Positions 35,885 to 45,054 of a stretch of DNA of 64,000 nucleotides are shown here, piece by piece. The DNA comes from Lachnospiraceae bacterium (GTDB lineage: Bacteria; Bacillota; Clostridia; Lachnospirales; Lachnospiraceae), in NCBI GenBank assembly GCA_024697065.1, contig JAILGE010000035.1, positions 1 through 64,000 of the forward strand. Direction: 5' to 3'. Each line of letters begins with the position of its first letter. The first letter of the stretch is position 1. The notes beneath the pieces were generated by a model that saw nothing but the letters and a program-made list of their open reading frames with translations, did not search any database and was not told the origin of the DNA. The position numbers were made by a program, and so were the translations under genes.

Positions 35885-37339
35885 ATGAGTGAAATGGAAA
35901 TCAGAAAAGATACTCCCATTGATATTGATGAAGGAGATTCCGGTATAGTTCTTGATGATGTGGAACGCGGACTCTATGATTTCAAAGATGAGGAGAGAGA
36001 AGAAGACTTCTTTAAGGTTGATGAAGGTCTGACAGAGGAGATCGTTAAGGAGATATCCGCTGCAAAGCACGATCCCGAGTGGATGCTTGATTTCAGACTG
36101 AAGTCATTGGAGATATATAACAGACTTAAGGTGCCGGTATGGGGACCTCCCATTGACGGGTTGGATATGGCAAAGATCATTACCTATGTCAGACCTAAGA
36201 CCGATATGAAGGCTGACTGGAGTGAAGTTCCCGAAGATATCAAGAATGCTTTTGAAAAGCTGGGTATCCCCAAGGCAGAGAGAGAATCTCTTGCCGGAGT
36301 GGGAGCACAGTACGATTCAGAGCTTGTATATCACAACGTTCGTGAAGATGTTGCAAAACTCGGTGTTGTATATACGGATATGGAATCTGCCATCACCGGT
36401 GAATATGAGGATCTTGTAAAGAAGCACTTCATGAAGCTGGTGCCTCCGACAGATCATAAATTTGCTGCGCTTCATGGAGCGGTATGGTCCGGCGGATCCT
36501 TTGTATATGTACCGAAGGGAGTAAAGGTAGATATACCTCTTCAGTCTTATTTCAGACTGAATGCTCCCGGTGCGGGTCAGTTTGAGCACACCCTCATCAT
36601 TGTTGAGGAAGGTGCGGATGTTCATTTCATAGAGGGATGTTCGGCACCTAAGTATAATATCGCAAATCTTCATGCAGGCTGTGTGGAACTCTATGTCGGA
36701 AAGAATGCACATTTAAGATATTCCACCATTGAGAACTGGTCGAAGAATATGTATAACCTCAATACAAAGAGAGCAATCTGTGAAGAGGGCGGAACCATTG
36801 AGTGGATATCGGGTTCCTTTGGTTCTCATGAATCATACCTCTATCCTACTTCCATACTTAAGGGAGACGGATCCCATGCGGAATTCACAGGTGTGACATT
36901 TGCGGGTAAGGGTCAGAATCTTGATACCGGTGCACGTATGGTACATATCGGTAAGAACACATCTTCATTTATAGATACAAAGTCCATCTGCAAGAGCGGC
37001 GGTATCAGTACCTACAGAAGCAGCGTTGAGATCAGTTCTTCTGCTGAGGGCTCCAAGGCTTCGGTCAATTGCGGATCCCTGATGTTGGACAGCATCTCAA
37101 GATCCGACACTGTTCCGGCAATGGAAGTAAGTACGGATAAGGCTGATGTGGGACATGAGGCTAAGATCGGAAAGATAGATGACGATGCTGTTTTCTATCT
37201 TATGAGCAGAGGTATAAGAGAAGCAGAAGCACGTGCGATGATAGTAAGCGGATTTGCCAATCCGGTAAGCAAAGAGCTTCCGCTTGAATATGCGGCAGAG
37301 ATGAACAATCTCATAAAACTTGAGATGGAACAGGGTTAA
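35885..37339 (+). CDS. sufB: SUF scaffold subunit SufB
   Basis: SufB is the main scaffold on which the nascent cluster forms with SufD. The 484 residues show VPVWGPPIDGLD, the long beta-helix core (HFIEGCSAPKYNIANLHAGC with conserved Cys) and the C-terminal GHEAKIGKIDDDAVFYLMSRGI, EARAMIVSGFANPV. Length is normal. It is co-transcribed with sufC (gap 2) and sufD (gap 4). Confidence 0.96.
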   Translation: MSEMEIRKDTPIDIDEGDSGIVLDDVERGLYDFKDEEREEDFFKVDEGLTEEIVKEISAAKHDPEWMLDFRLKSLEIYNRLKVPVWGPPIDGLDMAKIITYVRPKTDMKADWSEVPEDIKNAFEKLGIPKAERESLAGVGAQYDSELVYHNVREDVAKLGVVYTDMESAITGEYEDLVKKHFMKLVPPTDHKFAALHGAVWSGGSFVYVPKGVKVDIPLQSYFRLNAPGAGQFEHTLIIVEEGADVHFIEGCSAPKYNIANLHAGCVELYVGKNAHLRYSTIENWSKNMYNLNTKRAICEEGGTIEWISGSFGSHESYLYPTSILKGDGSHAEFTGVTFAGKGQNLDTGARMVHIGKNTSSFIDTKSICKSGGISTYRSSVEISSSAEGSKASVNCGSLMLDSISRSDTVPAMEVSTDKADVGHEAKIGKIDDDAVFYLMSRGIREAEARAMIVSGFANPVSKELPLEYAAEMNNLIKLEMEQG

Positions 37340-37343
37340 GAAT

Positions 37344-38558
37344 ATGGCAGATAATATTTTGAAAGTAAATCATCTTCCGGTGCTCACATGGTTTCATAAT
37401 CAGTTAAACGATGCGGAGCTTAAGGTAAGCGGATCCACGGAAGAGGCGATCCGTACAGCGGACCATCCGGCATATCTTGTAAAGCCGGAATTCCCAAAGG
37501 AGATTAATGTTAAGGAAGGCGTATCTCCCTCCGATCTTCTGAAGATGTATGAGGAAGAAGGTGCTTCCATAAACAGGGAGACTTATGTTGCGGGTAAATA
37601 TCCCGTTTATCATGAGCAGCCTTTTGCAACGGGAATGGGAAAAGAGATCGATGATCTTATCGTTAAGATGGGGGCTCCTGCCCGTGTTATCGAGGTCCCT
37701 GAGAATGTAAAGATCAAGGATCCCGTATATCTTCACTATCTCTATCCGGACGGAGCGGAGGATGTTGATACCTCTCTCATCAGAATGGGCGCAGGAAGTG
37801 AACTTACGGTTATCCAGTATATGGATTCCGAGAGCCCTTCGGGAGCCGGTTTTGCGGGAACCCAGACCAGGGTCATCATGGGTAAGGGCGCAAAACTTCA
37901 TCTTGTTAAGGTTCAGTGCCTTGCAGAGGGCTTTACTTATTTCAATGATATGGGAAGCCGGCTTGAAGAGGACTCCGATTTCCGTTATACGGAGCTTTCT
38001 CTTGGTGCGAAGGAGAGCTATCTCGGTACCTATACCGATCAGATAGGTGATGAATCAAAGTTCAGAGCCGATCTTGGATTTATCATCACCAAAGGTACAT
38101 CTATAGATATCAATTACGATGATGTCTTCAGAGGAAAGAAGACAGAAGGCGTGATGCGTTTTAACGGCGTACTTATGGAAGGCGCACGTAAATCCTCAAG
38201 AGAATCCCTGGATTTCAGAAAGGGTTCCATAGATGCCAACGGAGATGAGGAAGAAAACATCCTTATGCTCGGCAAGAATATCGAGAACAAGACCATACCT
38301 CTCATCCTCGGTGAGGAAGAAAAGGTAAACGGAAGACATGCGGCTTCATCCGGTAAGCTTTCTGAGGATATGCTCTTCTATATGGAGACCAGAGGTATTG
38401 ATGAGCGTGCTGCAAGAGAGATGATGATCAGATCCAATATCTCGAGAGTAAGCCGTCTTATCCCCAATGATGAGATAAGAGCGGCAGCAGATGCCTTTAT
38501 CGACAGACTCTTCGCTAACTGCGACGGTGACTGCAAGAATTGTCCGTCCCACAACTGA
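37344..38558 (+). CDS. sufD: SUF scaffold subunit SufD with Cys-rich tail
   Basis: SufD pairs with SufB. I start at ATG 37344, four bases after sufB, because the ORF-track start overlaps sufB; 404 residues result. The core includes GKGAKLHLVKVQCL, the repeat EGARKSSRESLDFRKGS, and the C-terminal KLSEDMLFYMETRGIDERAAREMMIRS. The last 13 residues (ANCDGDCKNCPSH) carry three cysteines in a C-x3-C-x2-C pattern, beyond the usual SufD end. This tail might bind metal or accept sulfur, which is inference. A terminator follows, so the operon holds only sufCBD. Confidence 0.93.
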   Translation: MADNILKVNHLPVLTWFHNQLNDAELKVSGSTEEAIRTADHPAYLVKPEFPKEINVKEGVSPSDLLKMYEEEGASINRETYVAGKYPVYHEQPFATGMGKEIDDLIVKMGAPARVIEVPENVKIKDPVYLHYLYPDGAEDVDTSLIRMGAGSELTVIQYMDSESPSGAGFAGTQTRVIMGKGAKLHLVKVQCLAEGFTYFNDMGSRLEEDSDFRYTELSLGAKESYLGTYTDQIGDESKFRADLGFIITKGTSIDINYDDVFRGKKTEGVMRFNGVLMEGARKSSRESLDFRKGSIDANGDEEENILMLGKNIENKTIPLILGEEEKVNGRHAASSGKLSEDMLFYMETRGIDERAAREMMIRSNISRVSRLIPNDEIRAAADAFIDRLFANCDGDCKNCPSHN

Positions 38559-38575
38559 TAACAGCGAAATATCTT

Positions 38576-38613
38576 AAAAGACGCTCTTCGTATTCGCGGA
38601 GGGCGTCTTTTTT
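38576..38613 (+). terminator. Terminator after sufD
   Basis: AAAAGACGC, inner imperfect arm, GCGTCTTTTTT: stem with T run. The L,D-transpeptidase gene converges on it from the other side. Confidence 0.82.
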
Positions 38614-38652
38614 ATTCTGTCGCAGCAAGCGTGAAAAATGCAAGCCCCTACG

Positions 38653-39732
38653 TTAGTAAATATACACTGCGGTTCCGGCGGGAACTACGTCCTGGATGTA
38701 TTTAGCGTCATCTATGTCAAGTCTTACGCAGCCGTGGGAGAGGCTTCTTCCGAGACGGCCGCTCTTTATCTTCTTTGTGCCCGGATAGTAGAGAACTGAA
38801 TGGAAGAGATATTCGCTTCCCCTGAATGAAGAGTAGTAATAACAGGTGTAATCGGGAGTTCCGAAAGAGTATCCCTTTCCGCCTATCCTGAATGTTCCTC
38901 TGGGTGTGGAGTTGCTTGCACCTGTGGAGCAAAGGTCAGTCATGATGCAGTCCCAGCTGCATCCGGTCCACTGATATACACCTATACGGTGTTCCTTGAT
39001 GCTTACTGCAACGAGATAATTGGTGGCACTTGTAAGCCCCTGGACATGCGCATTGATCTCGGGAGATTCAAGACCGGTGCTGATACCGCCGAGATATTCC
39101 GAAACACCGTTTACGGTAGCATAAGCATGAACATTGAGTACTCTGCAGCTGCCCAGGTATCCGAGATTGCCTATCTGAACGGATGCGGCATACTGACCGG
39201 GAGATACTTTTTTTGCGGATAACTGAGTAAGGTCATCCTGACCGTCCTTCTCTGACCAGAGGAATAAAGTGATATCTCCGTCGGGTGTAACGGAAGGATT
39301 GATGATGCCGATGGATGCGGTACCGTTTCCGGCATTCGAAGCATAGATATAATTAAGAGGAGCGATATTGGTATCTATCGTATTAATGGGGACAGAGGTT
39401 CCGTCGGGATAGTTGAGAAATCCCTGTATGGTATAAGTACCGAATTCATAATTGTGGTCGTTTACATCGATCACTGCCTTATAGGTTCCGTCAGCCATGG
39501 GAGCGGCTGCCTGTGTAAATATGTCATCCTGACCGTTTGCCTGTGTCCAGGAGTAAACCATTACATTTACACCAAAGGGTACATTTTTGAATTCCACAAG
39601 GATCTGTCCGGATGTACCGTTGGCGTATACAACACTCATTTCAGTGGCATCTGCCGCCGATGAAGAAACAGGAGTGATGATGGTGATCGATGTGATGAGT
39701 AATGCGAGGATTCCGGTTAGTATTTTTTTCAT
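38653..39732 (-). CDS. Secreted L,D-transpeptidase (YkuD) with GBS-Bsp-like repeats
   Basis: Start moved to the internal ATG (39732), which has GGAAGGA upstream and opens a signal peptide (MKKILTGILALLITSITII); 359 residues. Two repeats of about 90 residues follow, each with WSEKDGQDDL or WTQANGQDDI, as in GBS Bsp-like domains. The YkuD catalytic domain ends with SLSHGCVRLDIDDAKYIQD, including the active-site Cys. Such enzymes make or modify 3-3 peptidoglycan cross-links or attach proteins to the wall. It is transcribed alone, divergent from cellobiose phosphorylase. Confidence 0.88.
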   Translation of the reverse strand: MKKILTGILALLITSITIITPVSSSAADATEMSVVYANGTSGQILVEFKNVPFGVNVMVYSWTQANGQDDIFTQAAAPMADGTYKAVIDVNDHNYEFGTYTIQGFLNYPDGTSVPINTIDTNIAPLNYIYASNAGNGTASIGIINPSVTPDGDITLFLWSEKDGQDDLTQLSAKKVSPGQYAASVQIGNLGYLGSCRVLNVHAYATVNGVSEYLGGISTGLESPEINAHVQGLTSATNYLVAVSIKEHRIGVYQWTGCSWDCIMTDLCSTGASNSTPRGTFRIGGKGYSFGTPDYTCYYYSSFRGSEYLFHSVLYYPGTKKIKSGRLGRSLSHGCVRLDIDDAKYIQDVVPAGTAVYIY

Positions 39733-39927
39733 AAGGATTTTCCTTCCCTGGATTATTCTGGCCGGTGAAAACAAAGAAGAAAATCAGATGAGGCGCATGC
39801 CCGGCAAGTAAGAAAATTTTATCATATCGGAAAGTCGATAGCTATCCCCGCCGGGAGTGATAACACATTTTCAACTGTTTTTTATGATATGCATAAGAGT
39901 GACAGGAACAGGCTCAGGTCATCACCC

Positions 39928-39956
39928 TTGCATGCATATGTAGGAAATTTTATAAT
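39928..39956 (+). promoter_or_regulatory. Predicted promoter of cellobiose phosphorylase
   Basis: TTGCAT, 17-base spacer, TATAAT, 71 bases before the ATG. AGGAGG provides the ribosome site. Confidence 0.72.
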
Positions 39957-40026
39957 TACCGCGAAGGTATATTTGCCCCGTTGCGGGTGATGAAAAAGAT
40001 GAGAGATCTGATTTTCAGGAGGTTAT

Positions 40027-42429
40027 ATGAAATACGGACATTTCGATCTTGAAGCTAAAGAATATGTTATAGACAGGCCCGATACGCCGGCTCCCTGGTG
40101 TAATTATCTGGGTTCTCCGGAATACGGTGCTATCATTTCCGGTAATGCAGAGGGGTACAGCTTTGTAAAAAGCGGAGCCAATGGCAGGATCACACGTTTC
40201 CGTTTCAATTCATCAATGTCACTTCCCGGAAGATTTATCTATATAAGAGATAACGAGTCAAAGGACTACTGGTCGGCTACGTGGAAGCCGGTTCAGAAGA
40301 GTCTTGACACATATAAATATTCAATGCGTCACGGTACGGCTTATTCGGTTGCAACTGCAGAATATGCGGATATTAAGAGCGAAGTGACCTATTACGTCCC
40401 CCTGGGAAAGACTTATGAAGTATGGAATGCCCTGATCACAAATACCGGCAGCAGCGAAAGAGACATTTCGGTATTCAGCTGTGTGGAATTTACCAATGAG
40501 GATAATTACGAGCAGGATCAGGTTAATCTTCAATATACGGAATTTATCTCACGAACTGAGTTTAAGGAAAACAAGCTGATCCAGCATATCAATGAATTTG
40601 TAAAAGTGGATCCGAACGGCGGTAAGGGGCATCAGCAGAGATTTATCGGCCTTGCGGGTGAAAAGGTGACGGATGCCTGCGGAAGCCTGGATGATTTTAT
40701 CGGACGGAGCCGTACATTTGCCAATCCCGAAGCTGTTGAGAAGGGCGAATGTGGAATGAAGATGAATTATAATCTGAATTCCTGCGGCACACTTCAAAGC
40801 AGAGTTACCCTTGCTCCCGGAGAGACAGGGAGATTTACATTTATCCTGGGCAGCAAGACAGAAGAGGAAGCTGATGAGATACTGAAGGGATATGAGGATG
40901 CATCAGTTCCGGAGAAAGAAGTTGAAGCTCTGAAGAAATACTGGCATGGCGAGCTTTCTCATTTTTCCGTAAAGACTCCCTCTGAGGAATTCAACAATAT
41001 GATAAATGTATGGAACGCTTATCAGTGTTTCATTACATTCACCTGGTCTCGTGCAGCCTCTCTTTTGTATTGCGGACAGCGTAACGGATACGGATACCGT
41101 GATACGGTGCAGGATATACAGGGAGTGATACATCAGGATCCGGAAATGGCTCTTGAGAAGATAAGATTTATGCTCTCGGCTCAGGTGGATAACGGTGCGG
41201 GGCTTCCGCTTGTTAAGTTCCACCACAATGCGGGACATGAAAATACTCCTGACGATCCCGCATACGTTAAGGAGACGGGACATCCTTCCTATCGTGCAGA
41301 TGATGCGTTATGGCTCTTTCCAACTGTATATAAATATATTTCCGAAACCGGAAACAAAGAGTTTCTTGATGAGAAGATAGTATATGCAAACGGTGGCGAG
41401 GATACGGTTTATGATCACTTAAAGAGAGCGGTGAAGTTTTCTCTCTATCACTCCGGAAGTCACGGCATGCCTGCCGGCCTCCATGCAGACTGGAATGACT
41501 GTCTGCGTCTCGGAGCCGCAGGTGAATCCACCTTCGTTGCTTTTCAGCTTTATTATGCCTTCAATATGATGAAAGAGATAGCTTTATCCAGAGGCGATGA
41601 TGAATATGCATCTTTTATGGAAGAAAACAAAAAGTCTCTGGGGGATGCACTTTCAGGGTGCTGGGACAAAGATCGTTTTATCAGAGGCATACGAGAAGAT
41701 GGTGTGGTTGTCGGCGCTGCTGCGGATCCCGAAGCAAATATGTGGTTAAATCCTCAAAGCTGGTCCGTGATATCAGGCTTTGCAAATGAGGCACAGAGCG
41801 ATACAGCAATGGAAAGTGTACACAGATTACTCAACACTCCTTATGGAGCAAAGATCGTGACACCGCCCTACAGATATCATGCATTCCCCGGAGCTCTCAT
41901 GCAGGTATTTAATCCCGGAACCAAGGAGAACGGCGGTATCTTCTCCCAGTCCCAGGGATGGCTTATACTTGCTGAAGCCCTGAGAGGCAGGGGAGATCGT
42001 GCTTTTGAATATTTTATGGAATCATCACCTGCAGCCATGAATGATGATGCTGACAGGCGTCTCATAGAGCCCTATGTACACGGACAGTTTACCGAGTCTG
42101 ATGATTCGCCCGTTCCGGGACGTGCGCATGTTCACTGGCTTACAGGAACAGCTTCGACTGTTATGGTGGGATGTGTGGAAGGTATCTGCGGTATACGTCC
42201 GACCTTTGACGGTATCAGGATATCCCCTGCCATATCTTCCAAGTGGAATGGCATGGAGATCGAGAAGGATTTCAGAGGAAAGCACCTTTCCATAAAGATC
42301 AAGAATCCGGATCACCTTGAAAGCGGTGTAAAGAGTATCATGCTGAACGGTGAGACCATCGATGGCGACTATATCCCCGCAGATAAACTTACACGGAACA
42401 ATGATATAGAGATAACGCTTACAAAATAG
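40027..42429 (+). CDS. GH94 cellobiose phosphorylase
   Basis: Cytoplasmic GH94 enzymes split cellobiose with phosphate into glucose-1-phosphate and glucose, saving ATP during cellulose use. The 800 residues begin with the family start MKYGHFDLEAKEYVIDRPDTP. They carry the glycosyltransferase-36 beta domain, then the (alpha/alpha)6 barrel with RNGYGYRDTVQDIQG and HADWNDCLRLG, whose Asp491 matches the catalytic acid. GRAHVHWLTGTAS is in the C-terminal part. The glucose-1-phosphate product links to glgC upstream. The gene has a good promoter and AGGAGG site. Specificity for cellobiose over longer cellodextrins is inferred from overall similarity. Confidence 0.9.
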   Translation: MKYGHFDLEAKEYVIDRPDTPAPWCNYLGSPEYGAIISGNAEGYSFVKSGANGRITRFRFNSSMSLPGRFIYIRDNESKDYWSATWKPVQKSLDTYKYSMRHGTAYSVATAEYADIKSEVTYYVPLGKTYEVWNALITNTGSSERDISVFSCVEFTNEDNYEQDQVNLQYTEFISRTEFKENKLIQHINEFVKVDPNGGKGHQQRFIGLAGEKVTDACGSLDDFIGRSRTFANPEAVEKGECGMKMNYNLNSCGTLQSRVTLAPGETGRFTFILGSKTEEEADEILKGYEDASVPEKEVEALKKYWHGELSHFSVKTPSEEFNNMINVWNAYQCFITFTWSRAASLLYCGQRNGYGYRDTVQDIQGVIHQDPEMALEKIRFMLSAQVDNGAGLPLVKFHHNAGHENTPDDPAYVKETGHPSYRADDALWLFPTVYKYISETGNKEFLDEKIVYANGGEDTVYDHLKRAVKFSLYHSGSHGMPAGLHADWNDCLRLGAAGESTFVAFQLYYAFNMMKEIALSRGDDEYASFMEENKKSLGDALSGCWDKDRFIRGIREDGVVVGAAADPEANMWLNPQSWSVISGFANEAQSDTAMESVHRLLNTPYGAKIVTPPYRYHAFPGALMQVFNPGTKENGGIFSQSQGWLILAEALRGRGDRAFEYFMESSPAAMNDDADRRLIEPYVHGQFTESDDSPVPGRAHVHWLTGTASTVMVGCVEGICGIRPTFDGIRISPAISSKWNGMEIEKDFRGKHLSIKIKNPDHLESGVKSIMLNGETIDGDYIPADKLTRNNDIEITLTK

Positions 42430-42813
42430 GAATAAGCGGATTTTGACGATTGAACAGTATTTTTTTGCTTACCAATAACCTCTGAAATTTCAATAATTGA
42501 CAAAGGACCAAATAAAGGAAGACATTATTATTTTTCACGATAGCACCGCTGCGCCGGTGCTATTGTGCCTTAGAGGACATCTGTATGAATACTGTATACC
42601 GGAAGTGCTTATGTTGTGTATAGCAGTAGATTTTTAAATTCGGCCGTCAATAAGCTACGATTATCATATATGGGATTACTACGACTGGGATCCGGGAGAG
42701 GATGGACTGTATTCGCTTAATACGTTTAATTACGCTTGCTATTTTTTTACTATAGGAAAAATGCAAGGAATGGCTTTTACTCATTCTGATTATTTTTGAA
42801 AGGGAATGGATAT
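42430..42813 (+). other. Gap with repeat copy 1 and a toxin 3'-end remnant
   Basis: No intact gene. After repeat copy 1 (which contains an in-frame stop) the same frame continues open through YDYHIWDYYDW and on to KMQGMAFTHSDYF before a stop near 42798. It is a short C-terminal remnant of a larger protein with no start of its own. The region is AT-rich compared with the cellobiose phosphorylase gene. Confidence 0.55.
42511..42688 (+). repeat. Island direct repeat, copy 1 (~178 bp)
   Basis: Nearly identical to 45592-45775, with only a few substitutions and one 6-base indel. It carries a hairpin ATAGCACCG/CGGTGCTAT (42540-42563), a short reading frame ending in ...LMLCIAVDF, then IRPSI...YDYHIWDYYDW in the same frame after the stop. 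The two copies diverge abruptly after YYDW. Confidence 0.85.
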
Positions 42814-43185
42814 ATGAAAAAGAATAAAAGGCCTCTGATAGTTTTATTAATAATTTTTTTACTGATTTCTATTCCCATTATCATTAAGGGGATAAATAGA
42901 TATGGAAATAATTGGATAGATATCAGCAAGAATCCGGCTATTTGCCATTATGAAGAGAGGGAATATTATGAGATTAGTTGGTCGGAGTATATGGGAATAA
43001 AAGGGGAGGAATTCGAATATATGGACAAGTATATAGTTAATGGGAAACCAAACATAATTATATATTATTTACCAACGATAATGTCGTTTAGGGTAGGGGA
43101 GTTAAGGAATAGTGAAGGTAAACCTATCGCTTTGGTTATTACCGGACATGATGTAGAACAAAGATACTTTAAACTGTCGGAATAA
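42814..43185 (+). CDS. Small membrane-anchored protein, YGxNWID family, paralog 1
   Basis: Start at ATG 42814 (GAAAGGGA ribosome site), 123 residues. It opens with a lysine-rich stub and one membrane helix (PLIVLLIIFLLISIPIIIKG), then YGNNWIDISKNPAICHYEEREYYEIS, and ends VEQRYFKLSE. Two related genes (44550, 45190) sit in the same island, sharing the order helix, RYG/LYG-xNWID, xSKxPA, YYEI, and a C-terminal xYFKL-like end. No named family is recognised. Position next to toxin remnants suggests an immunity role; this is inference. Confidence 0.6.
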   Translation: MKKNKRPLIVLLIIFLLISIPIIIKGINRYGNNWIDISKNPAICHYEEREYYEISWSEYMGIKGEEFEYMDKYIVNGKPNIIIYYLPTIMSFRVGELRNSEGKPIALVITGHDVEQRYFKLSE

Positions 43186-43208
43186 GATGAGTGACCTATG
43201 AAGAATAA

Positions 43209-43961
43209 AAAGAAAGAAGTATCCGGGATGAAGTAAAGAAATATGAGGAGGGATATCTTGCCTCTCATAATTGGGAGACTGAGACAAGTTGTTGTGATAC
43301 ATCTTTTCTTACAGCTGACGGCGATAATAGTGATTGGATTGATGAAATGTGGGAAGAATTTGACAACACCTGTTCATTTTCAAGAGCAGCACAAACAAAG
43401 AAAAAAGAGCTGATAGAAAAAGGCGTTGCTGAAGAAAATATTAAGTATTTTAGGATTGATGGAGGACAGGAATTACTCGATCTGTGGAATGACACGTGGA
43501 CGGGATATAAAAGAGTGCAGGAACTGCATTTATTTTCACATGGAAAACCGGGGACTCCTGAGGTGTATTGCGGAACTACAGGATATATTTGCGAGGAAAT
43601 TTATAAAAAACTGAATTTCTCATCAAATGCTGGTTGCTATTTTTACGGATGCAATATTGCTAATATTTCTAAATACATGAACAAATTTGCAACAAATCAA
43701 AATGTCATAACTTATGCATTTGATGAGGGAACTAGTTTTTCAGGGGATTACAGTAAGAAAACAAGTATACTTTTTCCTGGTGGAGATGTTTATCTTGCTC
43801 CGTATGTTATCCCCGGAGAGAAATCCTGGCGTGAAGTTGACACCAACGAATGGTATGCAGTTTTGGTAGTGGCACCACGTCAATTAGTATTGAATGGAAC
43901 GCTACATATCAGAGGGCGTAAACCATTTCGTAGGTTTTATCCGGAACAGGGAGATGATTAA
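43209..43961 (+). pseudogene. Orphan SHG...YGC (caspase-like) domain, 5'-decayed
   Basis: The ORF track starts at ATG 43347, but the frame is open back to 43209 without any start codon and already matches the domain at 0-1.5 kb (DWIDEMWEEFDNTCSFSRAA against DEWNQNVWEAFEEQSLFRWAA). A short ORF with ATG at 43198 (MKNKKKEV...) ends in another frame, so a frameshift may have cut the start. The domain keeps QELHLFSHGKPG (His65 counted from 43347), NAGCYFYGCNIA (Cys102) and GTSFSGD. No vWA or calcium loops precede it, so it looks like a C-terminal effector module left by recombination. Its expression and activity are doubtful. Confidence 0.55.
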
Positions 43962-43963
43962 AG

Positions 43964-44476
43964 ATGAAGAAACAATGGATTTGGGGCTGTATTGCGTTTG
44001 TGATTTTTATTTCTTTGAGTGGTTTGGCAATAAAAATGGCAAATGACAGAGCAGGTAAAAAAACTGAATTCAGATATGTGTGTTATATTGATTCCGGAAA
44101 TTATTCTTGTGAGTTATCTAAAGGTTTTTTTGACCTTAATAGGATTGGTTCGGATAAACATCCGATATATGATGCTGAACAAAAAGAAGATAGTATTATT
44201 TTTCACGACATCGCGTATGATGGGGAGTTGCCGACCGAAGTAAATTGTTGGATGGATTTTATAATTGATGGGGAGAATGTTTCTTGTGGAGTGCATTTTT
44301 ATAGATTAGAAGAATGTAAATATAAGGAATGGAAGGGTGATATTATTCTAAAAATAACAAGGAATGGAAATAATTGGGAAATAATTCCTGAATGCACAAA
44401 TTGCGAACGTGTTGAGCTAAGGAACCAATTTAGCGATTCTGAAGGTCAGGCGTATGATTTTAATGTTTATCAATAA
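43964..44476 (+). CDS. Small membrane-anchored protein following the orphan SHG...YGC domain
   Basis: A 170-residue protein starting two bases after the stop of the SHG...YGC frame. One N-terminal membrane helix (IWGCIAFVIFISLSGLAIKM) is followed by a beta-rich ectodomain with six Cys, including CKYKEWKGDIILKITRNGNNW and CTNCERVEL. Architecture and position parallel the 1618 gene after the other SHG...YGC copy. No named family is recognised. A dedicated partner or immunity protein is the leading inference. Confidence 0.58.
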   Translation: MKKQWIWGCIAFVIFISLSGLAIKMANDRAGKKTEFRYVCYIDSGNYSCELSKGFFDLNRIGSDKHPIYDAEQKEDSIIFHDIAYDGELPTEVNCWMDFIIDGENVSCGVHFYRLEECKYKEWKGDIILKITRNGNNWEIIPECTNCERVELRNQFSDSEGQAYDFNVYQ

Positions 44477-44495
44477 TCCAGTGAGATATTGATGA

Positions 44496-44533
44496 GTCAA
44501 TGGGGACGGTTCCCATTGACTTCCCCTATTGAC
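44496..44533 (+). repeat. REP-like hairpin
   Basis: GTCAATGGG, loop GACGGTT, CCCATTGAC, followed by TTCCCCTATTGAC. This resembles the GGGGACGGTTC...TTGAC short palindromes scattered in many Firmicutes genomes and associated with REP-type transposases. It lies between two island genes. Confidence 0.55.
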
Positions 44534-44549
44534 TTCCAGGAGTTTGAAA

Positions 44550-44945
44550 ATGAAAAAATATAGTGTTGTTATTGTTTGTGTGACTCTGTTTTTGATAGTA
44601 TCTGTTCCAATTGTAATTAATGGCAGAGAAAGATATGGCAGCAACTGGATCGATGATAGTAAGACGCCTGCTATCTTACATTACAATGATGAGCTTTATT
44701 ATGAAATAGGTGTAAACACATTTAAAGAGGCTTTAGAAAAAGGCGAATATAATTTCGAATACACGGATAGATATCTAACACTTAATGGGAGAAAAGCTTT
44801 TTTATTTGATTACTATATCCCTAAGTCTTTAAATAGAAAAATAGGTGAAACAAAAGATCAAAACGGTATTATTAAGTATGTATATGTTCTTGGAGTTGAG
44901 GATAATGCAAGTTGCTTCAAGCTTTGTGAAGCAGAAGACCAATAA
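44550..44945 (+). CDS. Small membrane-anchored protein, YGxNWID family, paralog 2
   Basis: Start at ATG 44550, 7 bases after CAGGAG; 131 residues. MKKYSVVIVCVTLFLIVSVPIVING forms the membrane segment, then RYGSNWIDDSKTPAILHYND, LYYEIG and a C-terminal ASCFKLCE. It aligns along its whole length with the paralogs at 42814 and 45190 but has diverged strongly, as is usual among immunity proteins in arrays. Function is unknown. Confidence 0.6.
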   Translation: MKKYSVVIVCVTLFLIVSVPIVINGRERYGSNWIDDSKTPAILHYNDELYYEIGVNTFKEALEKGEYNFEYTDRYLTLNGRKAFLFDYYIPKSLNRKIGETKDQNGIIKYVYVLGVEDNASCFKLCEAEDQ

Positions 44946-45054
44946 TCGCTTGAAAACACGTTATTATTAATTCGCACTATTTTACGAGGCTTCATCAGTT
45001 TGTGTGGGTGAGTAGTAGCATCAGCTACACACCAATTGCTTGTTCTGCTTTACG

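Noticed and set aside
42540-42563. Hairpin ATAGCACCG/CGGTGCTAT in the direct repeats as a terminator
   Set aside because: It is followed by TGTGCC, with no T run on either strand, and it lies within remnant coding sequence.
43198-43236. Short peptide gene MKNKKKEVSGMK (bacteriocin or leader peptide)
   Set aside because: It has no good ribosome site, and the adjoining frame continues the SHG...YGC homology, so a frameshift remnant is simpler.
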